A stretch of DNA of 64,000 nucleotides from Shinisaurus crocodilurus (GCA_021292165.1 CM037878.1:251152968-251216967), one strand, 5' to 3'. Counted from the first letter of the stretch, positions 20,799-31,544 are shown. Made by a program: numbers and translations. The notes: generated by a model not told the origin, from the letters alone.

Positions 20799-23700
20799 TT
20801 GAATTTTGGAACATGGAATATACGGACACTGCTGGATAACATAGATAGTGAACGCCCTGAGCGTAGTAGGACTGCTATTATTGCAAGGGAACTGAGACGG
20901 TTTAAAATTGACATAGCAGCACTTCAAGAAACTCGTAGGGCAGGAGAGGGACAGTTGAAGGAAGAAAAAGGAATACCTGAGCAGGACCGACAAATACATG
21001 GAGTAGGCTTTGCCATCAAAAATGAGCTAGTGAACTCTTTGTCAGAAGTTCCTACTGGCATTAACGAACGCCTGATAACTCTTCGATTAAAGCTCGCCAA
21101 TAACCAGCAGGTAACTATCTTGAGCGCTTATGCGCCAACATTAGATGCTGATGAAGACATCAAGGAAAATTTTTATACCCAGTTGGACACTCTCCTGTCA
21201 GAGATACCTAAGGAGGATAAAATTATCCTCCTGGGCGATTTTAATGCAAGAGTCGGGCGTGAATTTGATTTATGGCCAGAAACTATTGGAAAAGACGGAG
21301 TTGGTAATAGCAACCCGAACGGAATCTTACTTTTGTCTATATGTGCAGAGCATAATCTCACTATTACAAACACGCTCTTTTGACAAAATAATAAGTTTAA
21401 AACATCATGGCAGCACCCTCGGTCAAAGCACTGGCATCTTCTGGATTATGTAATTATCTGTGTTAGAGATCGCCGTGATGTACTTCTTACTAGGGCCATG
21501 GTGAGTGCCGACGACTGCTGGACAGACCACCGACTAATCCGGTCCACTATGGTTATCAACATTGCTCCCCAACGTAGGCTTCAAGGAAGGAAACCAAGGC
21601 GTAAAATGAACATCCACGCCCTTCAAGATCCTATTAAGCAAACTCGTCTTCAATCACTTCTTAAGGAACATCTACCTACGGAACCTCCTGACAACATTGA
21701 GGACCATTGGTCTAAGCTGAAAACCTCCATTACTGCAGCTTGTGAACAAACTATTGGATACGAAACTAAGAAACATCAGGATTGGTTTGATGAAAATTAT
21801 AATGAGATTAAATATATAATTGACCAAAAAAGGAAAGCCTTCCAAATATGGCAAAATGATATTAACTGCGCTGCCAAGAAAAAAATCTACGCTAGTGCAA
21901 AGGCTGAGGTCCAAAGAAGAACAAGAGAACTTAAGAATGCCTGGTGGAAAAAGAAAGCTGAAGAAATTCAACAACTTGCAGAATCTCATGATGCACGGGG
22001 CTTTTTTAAGGCCACAAGGGCCATTTATGGACCAAAAACCTATGGTACAAACCCTTTACAATCAAAAGATGGCACCAAACTCTTAAAAGACAAAGAGTCT
22101 ATTGCACTGCATTGGAAAGAGCATTATTGTGAACTTTTAAATCGTAAATCTAAGGTGGATAATGACATTTTTTCGCAAATCCCGCAAAAACAAATTAGAG
22201 AGGAACTTGCAATACTCCCCACTTTGGATGAAGTAAAAAAAGCCATTAATCAAATGAAGAATAACAAAGCTAGTGGACTAGATGGGATTTCTGCTGAAAT
22301 CTTTAAAGAAGGCCCCCCCAAACTTGTATAACATCTTCATAAACTCATCGAAAAAATCTGGATAAGAGAAGAGATCCCAGAAGACTTCAGGGATGCCATA
22401 ATTATCACCCTCTTTAAGAAAGGTGATAGAACAGACTGTGGAAACTATCGGGGCATTTCTCTCTTAGCTACCGCATGTAAAATATTTGCCAGGATTCTCG
22501 CAAACCGTCTTCTATCTATTTTAGAAGAGATCCTCCCTGAAACTCAATATGGTTTCTGCCCCTCTAGAGGGACAGTAGACATGATTTTTACTGCACGTCA
22601 GCTCCAAGAAAAATGCCGGGAGCAAAATCAACCCCTTTATATGGCATTTATTGATCTTGCTAAGGGCTTTGATACTGTAGACCGAACAACTCTCTGGACT
22701 ATCCTTATGAAAATTGGATGCCCCAATAAATTTGTGAATATCTTGCGACTTCTCAATTTCCATGACAACATGACGGCTACAGTCTTGGACAACAACGGCT
22801 CTCACGGTGCTCCATTTAAAGTGGGATCAGGTGTTAAACAGGGATGTGTTATTGCCCCAACATTATTTGCTATTTTCATCGCCATGATTTTACATCTTGT
22901 CGAGGGGAAACTTCCCACTGGTGTGGGAATTATATATCGAACAGATGGAAAGCTTTTTAATCTCAGCAGGCTGAAAGCAAAAAGTAAGGTAATTACAACC
23001 TCCGTTGTGGAACTTCAGTATGCTGATAATGTGGTCTCCGCACATTCAGAGGATGATCTCCAAACTATCCTAAATGCTTTTGCAGAAGCATACGGAAAAC
23101 TTGGTCTCTCACTTAACATCAAAAAACCCAAAGTGCTTCATCAGCAAGTGCAAGCTAACCCTTTGGTAATGCCATCTATCCAGCTTGGCGGGACAACACT
23201 GGAAAATGTCGATCATTTTCTCTATCTTGGCAGCTATCTTTCTGTTACAGCTAACATCGACAGTGAAATCCAGCATCGTCTGAGCTCCGCTAGTGCCGCG
23301 TTTTCTCGAATGAAACATAGAGTGTTCGAGGATCGGGATATTTGTAAGAAGACCAAAACACTGGTTTATGAAGCCATTGTATTACCAATTTTATTGTATG
23401 CCTGCGAAACATGGACTATCTATAAACATCACTTCCACCTCCTTGAAAGATTTCATCAACGTTGCCTCCGGAAAATCCTGCGAATTACTTGGGAAGACAG
23501 GAGGACAAATGTCAGTGTACTGGAAGAAGCAAAGACTACTAGCATTGAAAAAATGATCCTTCAACGCCAACTTCAGTGGACCGGTCATGTTGTTCGAATG
23601 CCTGACTGCCGTCTCCCAAAGCAGTTACTTTATTCCCAACTCAAGGATGGAAAGCGGAATATCGGAGGTCAATATAAGAGGTTTAAAGATGTTCTTAAGG

Positions 23701-23861
23701 CTAATCTAAAAAAATGCAATATAAACATCAAAAACTGGGAAGCTCTGGCCCATGAACAATCTAACTGGAGGTTGGCCTTTCACAAAGGTTCTATGGACTT
23801 GAAGAAGCCCAAGTGCAAGGTGAAAGGGAGAAACGTACTAAGCGAAAAGCACGTCAAATGA
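20799..23861 (+). pseudogene. LINE ORF: endonuclease + reverse transcriptase, with two in-frame stops
   Basis: The three open pieces (20,799-21,383; 21,498-22,331; 22,581-23,861) are all in one frame, about 1,020 codons, separated only by TGA at 21,381 and TAA at 22,329. Endonuclease motifs in order: TWNIRT, LQETR, SAYAPT, LGDFNARVG, and WTDH near the domain end. Reverse transcriptase motifs: FIDLAKGFDTV (catalytic Asp kept), GVKQGCVIAPTLF, and YADN at 23,019-23,030, where the family normally has Y-A-D-D, so the second catalytic Asp is lost. A short in-frame deletion is suspected after LQETR (about 20,960-20,990). The downstream part has ACETWT, RCLRKILRITWEDRR and WTGHVVRMPD words typical of the family. 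A frameshift near 23,815 moves the C-terminus into another frame. The protein cannot be functional. Confidence 0.9.
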
Positions 23862-23922
23862 ATCCTTTACAGGACCATCTTCCATCTGGTAACCTGTGTC
23901 CTCACTGTGGGTTACCACTGTG
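23813..23922 (+). pseudogene. Frameshifted C-terminus of the LINE ORF with partial zinc finger
   Basis: In the +1-shifted frame the sequence reads GEREKRTKRKARQ and then NLCPHCG. This is the start of the C-terminal CxxC-type finger of this LINE type. After CPHCG the frame runs into satellite sequence (from 23,923), so the second half of the finger is missing. Confidence 0.7.
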
Positions 23923-24595
23923 GGTCAACAGGAACACCCTCAGTGATGACCTTGGGCATGCTGTCGGAATGTATTGGGATTATACCTGTGATTTAGGATT
24001 AGGGTTAAATCTCAGGTTAGGGTTGAGGAAACCGGGTGCTGAGTGCTTGTCCTGGGGCCTGGAACTAGCTTAGACAGGGCAGAAAAAGTTAGTGGTCAAC
24101 AGGAATACCCTCACTGATTACTTTGGGCATGCTGCCTCAGTGTATAGGGATTTTACCTGTATGTTGCAATTAGGGTTAAAGCTCAGGTTAGGGTTAAGAA
24201 AACCCGGTGCCAGGTGCATGTCCCAGGACCTGGAACTGCCTGAGAGGGGGCGGTATGGGGATTATACCAGTCTTCTGGCATTAGGGTTAAATCTCAGGTT
24301 AGGGACTTAGAGTGGAGAAAACCGGGTACTGAGTGCATGTCCTGGGGCCTGGAACTAGCTTACACAGGGCAGAAAAAGTTAGTGATCAACAGGAACACCC
24401 TCAGGGATGACTTTGGGCATGCTGTCTGAATGTATGGGGATTATACCTGTTTTTAGCATTAGGGTTAAATCTCAGGTTAGGGTTAGGCTTGAGGAAACTG
24501 GGTGCCGAGTGCTTGTCCTATGGCCTGGAAGCACCTTAGATGGGGCAGAAAATGGTAGCAGTGAACAGGAACACCCTCAGTGGTGACTTTGACTT
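23923..24595 (+). repeat. Satellite-like array, direct part (about 171-176-bp monomers)
   Basis: Monomers in TTAGGG-sense orientation. The anchor word gtcaac/atcaac/gtgaac + agga recurs at 23,924, 24,095, 24,385 and 24,561. The 290-bp gap between the second and third holds a shortened extra partial unit (from about 24,250). Each unit has 'ttagggttaa...ctcaggttaggg', 'ctggaactagctt' and 'gggcagaaa' words. Confidence 0.9.
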
Positions 24596-25559
24596 CGTAA
24601 CGTACAGATAAAATCCCTATACATTGAGAGAGCATGCCCAAAGTAATCTGTGAGGGTGTTCCTGTTGACCACTAACTTTTTCTGCCCTGTCTAAAGCAGT
24701 TCCAGTCCCTGGGACATGCACATGGACTCAGATTTTCTCAACCTTAACCCTCACATACGCTTTAACTCTAATCCTAAAATACAGGTATAATCTGCATACT
24801 TTCAGACAGCATGCCCAAAGTCATCACTGAGGGTGTTCCTGTTGACCACTCACTTTTACTGCCCCATCTAAGGTAGTTCCAGGACCCGGGACATGCACAC
24901 AGACCCAGATTTTCTCAACCCTAACCCTAACCTGAGTTTTAACCCTAATCCTAAAATACAGGTATAATCCCCATACATTCCGCCAAAATGCCCAAAGTCA
25001 TCACTGAGGGTGTTCCTGTTGACCACTCACTTTTTCTGCCCCATCTAAGGTAGTTCCAGGACCCGGGACATGCACACAGACCCAGATTTTCTCAACCCTA
25101 ACCCTAACCTGAGTTTTAACCCTAATCCTAAAATACAGGTATAATCCCCATACATTCCGCCAAAATGCCCAAAGTCATCACTGAGGCTGTTCCTGTTGAC
25201 CACTAACTTTTTCTGCCCCATCTAAGCTTGTTCCAGGCCTCAGGACATGCACCCAGCACCCGGTTTTCTCAACCCTAACCTCAGTTTTAACACTAATCCT
25301 AAAAAGCAGGTATAATCCCCATACATTCAGAAAGCATGACAAAATGCTTGCCTGCCTGAGGGTCTTCTTGTTGACCACTAGGGTTGCTACCCTATCTATG
25401 CTAGTTCCAGGCCTCGGGACATGCATACAGCACCCAGTTTTCTAATCCCTAACCCTAACCTGATCTTTAACCTTAATCCTAATACACAGGTATAATCCCC
25501 ATACATTCAGACAGCATGCCCAAAGTCATCACTGAGGGTGTTCCTGTTGACCACTAACA
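24596..25559 (-). repeat. Satellite-like array, inverted part (177-bp monomers)
   Basis: Six monomers in the opposite orientation. The anchor gttgac recurs at 24,664, 24,841, 25,018, 25,195, 25,370 and 25,546, a period of 175-177 bp. The units contain 'aaccctaaccctaacctgag'-type telomere-like words. 24,841-25,017 and 25,018-25,194 are nearly identical. The switch from the direct part falls at about 24,590-24,615, in a short unrelated spacer. Confidence 0.92.
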
Positions 25560-25900
25560 TTTTCAATAATCACAGAAACAAGTAGATGTGTTAAAATTGC
25601 CACTTTTCTCAGCAAACCATCCTGCTTATCACTTCTGCATATTTTGCTGAGAAAAACAATGGTAGATATGCACGTGGGCCCTTTCCCAGCTGATGTGAGG
25701 CACATGAATTTACCAGAGTTTAAATTGTGAGGTAAGAATTTACCTCACAATCCTAGGAGGTTGGATACAAAATCCTCTTTGTGATTTATGGGCCCTCATC
25801 TAACACATCTAATGCCTCTCAATAGTTTCCCATTTCTTTTCAGGACCATTGATGCCTCCCTATCGATTATGATGCGTATAGAAAATCAAAAAGATCATAA
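25560..25900. other. Unassigned non-coding sequence
   Basis: Short unique-looking stretch right of the array. A small inverted pair, gtgaggtaa/ttacctcac, lies at 25,727-25,750. No gene was seen. Confidence 0.35.
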
Positions 25901-25906
25901 TCTGTT

Positions 25907-25962
25907 AAGGCTGCAATCCTATGCACACTTACCTGGGAGTAAGTCCCATTTAAACCTTGCTA
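25907..25962. repeat. Short squamate interspersed repeat (5' part)
   Basis: 'aaggctgcaatcctatgca' and 'cttacctgggagtaagtccc' give the best-preserved opening of the repeat found at 1.0 kb. It is cut after about 55 bp. Confidence 0.6.
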
Positions 25963-26012
25963 CACTGATCAGCAAATGGTCCTACTGGAATGAAAGTAGA
26001 ACTCACCATGTG

Positions 26013-27119
26013 CAGGGCCGGTGCATGGCAGTTTGGTGCCCTAGGCAAGATCAGATATTTAGCGCGCGTCCCCCCTTCCCACTTGAGCCCTCCCTCCCTC
26101 CAGCCCTATGCCCATTATGAAATAAAAGTCAATTGGCAAAACCTAAAAAAATTATTATCATAATAAATTATCCTCCTCCTCCTTAGCATATTTGATCACT
26201 GGGATTCTCTGGTCTGTCTTCCCTCTTTTTCTCCCCCCCCCTCTCCTTTTCTTTTCTTTTCTTTTCTTACCCCTTCTCTTTCTTTCGTTCTCTCTCTCTC
26301 TCTCTCTTCTTTTTGTTCCCCTCCCCCTTTACCTTCTTTTTTGAGTGTATGTGCAAAATTTATCTCTCCTCCTCCCACCCCCACACCCCACACCGCATCT
26401 CCTCTCCTGCAAGCTCCTCTTCCCCCCCCACCCTCTCCAATTTCTACTTTCGCGTGCATGCAAAATTCTGGTTTATTTTTTGCTTCTGATATTTATTATT
26501 AAATAAAAATTTATTATTATTATTATTTTGCTCCCCCAGCCCCCCCTTCCTCCTCCTCCCCCACCCCCACTCCTTTTATCATTCTCCCTGGCTAGGGGTG
26601 GGGGCTCCTCAGGTTGGGGAGAGTTCACTCTGGTTACCCCCCTCTCTCTTTCTGCCTCCCTCCCTCCCTCCCTCCCCCCACCTCCTCCAGCGCCGCCGCC
26701 GCCGCCGCCATCTCCCTCCCTAACCGCCCCCTCTTCTCCTCCCCTTATTGCCCCATGTGCTGTACTAGAAAGCAGCTTTGCTAGAGACCCACTTGCGAAA
26801 GAAACAGGAGCGGCATAAGGCTCAGGCAAGCGGCAGCAGCGGCAGCAGGAGGACAGCGAAAAAAAGGAGAGAGCCGAAGTAGCCGCAGCAGGGAAAGAAA
26901 AGGAGGAGGGGGAGAGAGGGGGGAAGAAAGAAAGAAAGACAGAAAGAGAAAGCCTGGGGACAACAAAAACAGAAGAAGAGACCAGCACACGCAGAGAGAA
27001 AGAAGCGAAGCGAAGGGGGAAAAACCAGGGAGGCTTCTGATTTGGTGTGGTTTCTGTGCCCCATTTAGCCATGCGCTCTAGGCAGCCGCCTAGTTGGCCT
27101 AATGGTAGCACCGGCCCTG
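26013..27119. mobile_element. Non-autonomous hAT transposon with perfect 8-bp TSD (1,107 bp)
   Basis: Terminal inverted repeats 'cagggccggtgc' (left) and 'gcaccggccctg' (right). The flanking 8-bp duplication accatgtg at 26,005-26,012 and 27,120-27,127 is identical on both sides. CAG...CTG ends with 8-bp duplications are diagnostic of the hAT superfamily. The interior is low-complexity: C/T-rich runs, (CCG)n near 26,690-26,708 and purine-rich sequence at 26,820-27,020. A 229-codon minus ORF here is a by-product of that composition, not a transposase. Confidence 0.92.
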
Positions 27120-27174
27120 ACCATGTGACCTTGGGTCCCTGATGAAGCTTGTGAGCCTGCATGTGCCAGCTTCA

Positions 27175-27437
27175 ACCCTTCGGTCCTCAACCTTGCCACA
27201 TAGATCATAGATTTCATAGATTTCATAGATCATAGAGTTGGAAGGAGCCTACAAGGCTATCGAGTCCAACCCCCTGCTCAATGCAGGAAACTAGAGGAGG
27301 GGTCTTCCATCCAAGTAATAACCAGGCCTGACCCTGCTTAGCTTTCCATGGGGAGTTCTACTCGCATTCAAGCGAAGTGACTTGGATCGCTCTTCAGACC
27401 TTGCCGCTCACTGCGGCAAGGTTGAGGACTGAAGGGA
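27175..27437. repeat. Inverted 22-bp arms flanking the 5S-headed SINE
   Basis: 'cttcggtcctcaaccttgcc' (27,177-27,196) is the near-inverse of 'ggcaaggttgaggactgaag' (about 27,415-27,434). A smaller hairpin, ccttgccg/cggcaagg, sits at 27,400-27,422. The SINE lies in the loop. Direct repeats are expected around a retroposon, so these inverted arms are unexplained. Confidence 0.6.
27199..27365 (-). mobile_element. 5S rRNA-derived SINE with CR1-type tail (copy 1)
   Basis: Read on the minus strand: 'gctaagcagggtcaggcctg' and 'gttattacttggatgg' correspond to the internal control region of vertebrate 5S rRNA (box A, intermediate element, box C). Then comes a linker, then 'gcagggggttggactcgata' and 'ccttccaactctatgatc', the same tail as the CR1 copy ending at 38,930, and finally short atgaaatct-type tail repeats (27,199-27,235). 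The 5S-to-tail junction is the same as in the copy at 45.2 kb, which makes this a SINE family and not a chance fusion. Confidence 0.8.
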
Positions 27438-27657
27438 TGGGAAGAGGAGAAGGAGACAGGGACAATCCACACAGACCTATGCACCTTACTGTTTTGCCAC
27501 AGGTTTTTCAAAAGGGATTGGCAAAGGTTCTTTCAGACCATAATAAATACTCTTCTAGGAAGTTAAAGCCAAACATCTTTATTGCAAAGCTGAGCATGAA
27601 ATACAACAATGCTATGCCTTTTTCTAAGTTCTCTGGTGGAAATCCCACCCCTTAGCT

Positions 27658-27830
27658 CAGGGGTCTTCAAACTAAGGCCCGAGGGCCACATCCGGCCCGC
27701 CTTGCCTTTTTATCCGGCCCAGCGGCCAATCGGTGGAAGCAGACTTTTTTTTAACTCTTTCGCTTCGAGCACCGATTCTTTTGTCGGCGTTCCGCATCCG
27801 GCGTAATTACATAATTTCCTGCCGACACTC

Positions 27831-27886
<56 letters not shown>

Positions 27887-28224
27887 CCCCCTCTCCCCTT
27901 TTCCCTCCCCCTTTCTCCGGACCCGGATGCTGACTTGTGGCGGTGGCAGCTCCTCTCAGGTCCGTCACTGAGCGGCTCCGTCTCGCCTCTTGTCCTGTGC
28001 GATGGCGGCGGCGGAGGCCGGGGGAACGTCTTGTTCCTTGGTGCCGGTGCGAGTGGCTGCTGCTGCGGGCAGCTGCCTGCGTTGTGATGCCAGCAGACTC
28101 TGTTACCACCCAGCACTCAACGCCATCAAAGTCATCAATGGCACCTCAGGGGCTATAGTCCGCCCCCCCAACAGTCTGAGGGACAATTAACTGGCCCCCC
28201 ATTTAAAAAGTTTGAGGACCCCTG
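27658..28224. mobile_element. Non-autonomous hAT transposon with perfect 8-bp TSD (567 bp)
   Basis: Inverted ends 'caggggtcttcaaact' and 'agtttgaggacccctg'. The 8-bp duplication ccttagct at 27,650-27,657 and 28,225-28,232 is identical. The subterminal words 'ggcccgagggccacatccgg' are typical of Charlie-like hAT elements. The interior has a (CT)n run and a GC-rich stretch (27,935-28,060) that imitates a CpG island. No transposase frame. Confidence 0.93.
27832..27883. repeat. (CT)n microsatellite inside the hAT
   Basis: About 26 uninterrupted CT units. It generates long RE-repeat ORFs on the minus strand that are not genes. Confidence 0.97.
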
Positions 28225-28234
28225 CCTTAGCTAT

Positions 28235-30220
28235 ATAGTCACTGTATTATTTCTAACCAACCTGAATGCTAGTTCTAGCAGCTCTCTGCCTGGGTATCAA
28301 CTTTCAGCATTGGGGCTTCAGCAGGGCTCTCTGAACAGCTTCTTCTGCTCCTCCTTGCTCTTTCTGATTCTTCTGCAATCTACCACTACACAACCAACCA
28401 ACCACTCAGGCTGCATTTGCTAGTCTTATATATAACTCTAGCACCAAAATCTGTGGGCTGCAGACCTTGTGCTTAAATGATAGCACCTGTGCTGTTGTGC
28501 AGTGTCATTCTTCTGGCCAGCAGCCAGGTCACACGTTACTGGAGATTGCATCAGTCTGTTGGCTGACAACTCCTGGCTAGCAGCCAACTCACATGCTAGC
28601 AATTCAAGCAAGGCCATGCCTTGCTATTACAGAGCATAATACAGAGTATAGTGTAATACAGAGCATAATACAGAGCATCGAGGCAGGACTGTTGTGCAAC
28701 ACTGCACTCTTCGCCATCTTCTGCAACTCCCATTACACTTACACACATTTATGTATCCTGTTCAGCTTAACAATCACACAGGATTAGAGCTGTAGTGTCT
28801 TTTAAACATTTTGGGTGGACTTATTGCCTATGGGTGTTCTCATGTTGGTTGCCATCCATCTCATCACCCTTCTCTTTCATGATATCTCCTGGTAATTGTT
28901 TGCAGAAACAGGAGGTGTCCATGCTGCAGGGATCTTCCATGTTTTATTTATTAAATGTTTTGTTATACTGGGGATGATGCTCAAGTGTTATGCATAGTCA
29001 GGAATGGCACAGGACACGTTCTTTAGAGTATTATGTGCTACTCCCTGGAGGAGTGTCAGATACTTTGGTTGTTTCTGCTTTATTTTATTGTTTGTTGGAT
29101 ATTCTTTAGATTAGCAAGGCATTAGTTATTAATTAAAAAGGAATCTGTGCTTTACTTTAGAAATGTAATGAGCTGGAGTTGTATTAACAGTATTGGCTTA
29201 CTTTGTGCTAAGCATGAAAGGGAATATTTCCTTATATGGGATATTCCCTTATGCCAGGCCTGCCTAAGGGAACACACCCAGTTCAACAGTGATGTTTTCT
29301 GTACTAGCCATTTGATTCTGAGCTAAATCTTGAACAATCCTGTGTGTTAATGAAACAGCACCATGCCATTATCTATCCTAATGCACTCTACCCAACCACA
29401 GTACCTCAATCACAGTAGTACCAAGAGCTGTAGAAGGCAGACTACAGAACTTATGACCCACCAACTCCCCTCTCCCCATACCATGGTCCTGAATTGTCTT
29501 GGGCCTGCCCATGCAGGAAATGTATTAAAAAGAAAAAAAAAAACTGGCACCATGGGATAAAGGCATTATTAGCAGCCTCATTGTCTAGCTTGGCTCAGAT
29601 AGTCCTTTAAATGGAAAAAAAGACCCCCGAGAGCTTGATCAAGGCTTGTCTGGCAGCAGCTCTGCTGTTTCAGAATATTTTCTTCCTTATGAGAAAAAGA
29701 TGTATGCTTCTAGAATTTTAGTACACAACACTTGCTTGTTGTTGTTGTTTGCTTGTTTGTTTAACCAGGCAGCACCAAGGGCTCTCTTTAAGAAAGACCC
29801 ATCCTACCCTCTCTCTTACATCTGACCAGTTGTCACAGTATTGCTGGAGCACTGGGACTTGTGATGGTTGTGGTTGGAGGGAAGCCACTGCTATCCCTCC
29901 TACAAAAGAACGAACAAGATACAAGACCTAATATCTGCAAACGCTTGGTGACCCTGACAGTCTTCAGCCTCTGTACAATTTTCATTTACTCCAGCACAGT
30001 CAGTGTTGATGTCCTTGAGGACCTTTAAAAAAAAAAAAAAAGGCAATCTGATTGAGAAAAGCTGATCCCAGGGTATATCTGTGCTACTGCTAGGATTGTC
30101 AGTCTCCCAATAGCACTTGAAAGATCACTCAACTGTTGCGGATGAGGCAGGGACAGAAAGCGATACCCTAAGAATATTTGTTAGGGTTGTACTTAACACA
30201 AATCTAAACTGTCCAGTTTA
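28235..30220. other. Unassigned non-coding sequence
   Basis: No gene was recognised. 28,628-28,680 holds a small tandem repeat of 'acagagcataat'-type units. 29,218-29,252 holds a short hairpin (aagggaatat/atattccctt). Confidence 0.35.
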
Positions 30221-30224
30221 TTTA

Positions 30225-30560
30225 TTAATTCATAAAATTTGAACTCCACCTTTCAGTAAAAAATAAATATCATTACAATCAATTAAAAATCACATACTTT
30301 AAAACGAACACTACATTCACAGGATCAAAATGCTGAGGTAAACTAAAATATTAAGAACAAGTTCAAAACATTTCACCTAATATTTAAAAAGGCCTGGAAA
30401 AAAAAGAAGGTATTTGACTGTTGCCCAAAACACATGAGAGAAGGCTCCAGGACCAGGAGAGCCTTCCTGGGGCACCACAGCTTGGAAGGCACCTCCATGA
30501 TCATCATCCTGTGGCTAGCTGCTTTGCAAAAGCAGCGGTAATGTCTGCTCTTCCCAAGCA
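30225..30560 (-). mobile_element. L2-like LINE 3' UTR fragment (probable)
   Basis: Structure parallels the minus-strand L2-like element at 7.0 kb: an AT-rich 'tttattaattcataaaattt' start, an A-rich UTR, then the 'gagccttcctggggcacca' region equivalent to the RT C-terminal part. It is too diverged to translate convincingly. Confidence 0.4.
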
Positions 30561-30594
30561 GCTCGCTTGTTCTGGAGCTTGCACCATGATCGGT

Positions 30595-30781
30595 CATGTT
30601 CGGATCATATGACACGACAAGCAATCGTGGTAAACCCTAGAACAGACCATTGTGTCTTCTCATGGTTGACAACCATGATAACTCACAATGGTCAGTCACC
30701 ACAACTGGGTTCTCATGACACAGTGAACAAGCAGTGGGAAGAAAAAACTGTTGCTTGTTGTGTCGTGTGGACCCACCCAGT
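30595..30781. mobile_element. Foldback DNA element (family M2)
   Basis: The left end 'atgacacgacaagcaa' is inverted against the right end 'ttgcttgttgtgtcgtgt'. The middle has 'catggttgacaaccatg', a further hairpin. Similar in layout to 15,185-15,369. Confidence 0.6.
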
Positions 30782-30930
30782 CAATATTTGATCTTTGACT
30801 TTCCATTAGATCTTTGATGCTCCTGACAATACTGTCTACTTCAAGTATTGGTAGACATATTCAGTTACATTTATTGGAAAGGAAATGCTTGTCTGATCAA
30901 ATATTTTCCATAAACTACGTGTGTGTAAAC

Positions 30931-30970
30931 ACGCGCACACACACACACACGCACACGCACACGCACACAC
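30931..30970. repeat. (AC)n/(CACG) microsatellite
   Basis: Imperfect AC run interrupted by GCAC units. Confidence 0.9.
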
Positions 30971-31544
30971 GGAAGTTAATAGTTAGAAAGAAGCTAAATG
31001 TGTTTTTCTTCTTTCATTCATATCTCAGCTCCAGTATTTTGTTATGCCCCCCCCCCCCATTGCATCACCTGAGACTGAATCTTCGGGCTGATAAAGCTGC
31101 ATGTTTATCCTGCATTACTCAAAATACCAAGCCACTCTGGAATCATTGTGGTTTTCTCTTTCAAAGGGGAGAGACTTTGAGTGATTTGAGAACATAATGA
31201 CATTTATATATTTAAAAAAATCCATTTTGCCACAAATACATAAATATTTGTAAGACACAATACATTTCCCCCCTCTAAAATATGTTTTGGGTAACATTCG
31301 CTAGAGGCTAAAAGGGAAAATGCATTGCATAAAGATAGTTATAAGGCACATATGGTATGATGCACTTGTAAGATGTAAGGAAGATATGATCACTCTTCCA
31401 ACTCCTATTACAAACAGCCACACATTTTGAGAAGTAGCCCCAGTACCGCAGCAGTCTACTCAATACTTTTTAATTAACAAGTTACTAGAAGTCACATGGA
31501 AATGCACTTTAAGCATCAAAACCGGGCAGTGTGTGTTACATAGG

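Larger units (their letters stand above)
20088..23922 (+). mobile_element. Nearly full-length, inactive APE-type LINE
   Basis: Autonomous non-LTR retrotransposon (group RTE/Vingi/L2-like; clade unresolved). It has about 710 bp of 5' leader and one long ORF with apurinic-type endonuclease and reverse transcriptase, then a broken zinc-finger C-terminus. It lies inside the 177-bp array with monomers on both sides. The element breaks off in the middle of the C-terminal CPHC-type finger and has no 3' UTR or tail. That is unusual because LINE truncation normally affects the 5' end. The 10-bp word cactgtgggt is repeated at the 3' junction (about 23,903 and 23,917). Recombination with, or deletion into, the array after insertion is the likely cause. 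Confidence 0.85.

Noticed and set aside
23923..25559. True interstitial telomeric sequence
   Set aside because: TTAGGG words occur singly or in pairs within a complex 177-bp monomer, not as long tandem hexamers.
26473..27162. 229-codon minus-strand ORF
   Set aside because: Low-complexity Ser/Pro/Gly/Arg product of the purine/pyrimidine-rich interior of a hAT element whose borders are fixed by TIRs and a TSD.
27935..28060. CpG-island promoter of a host gene
   Set aside because: It is enclosed by a hAT element with perfect 8-bp duplication and no downstream exon was found.
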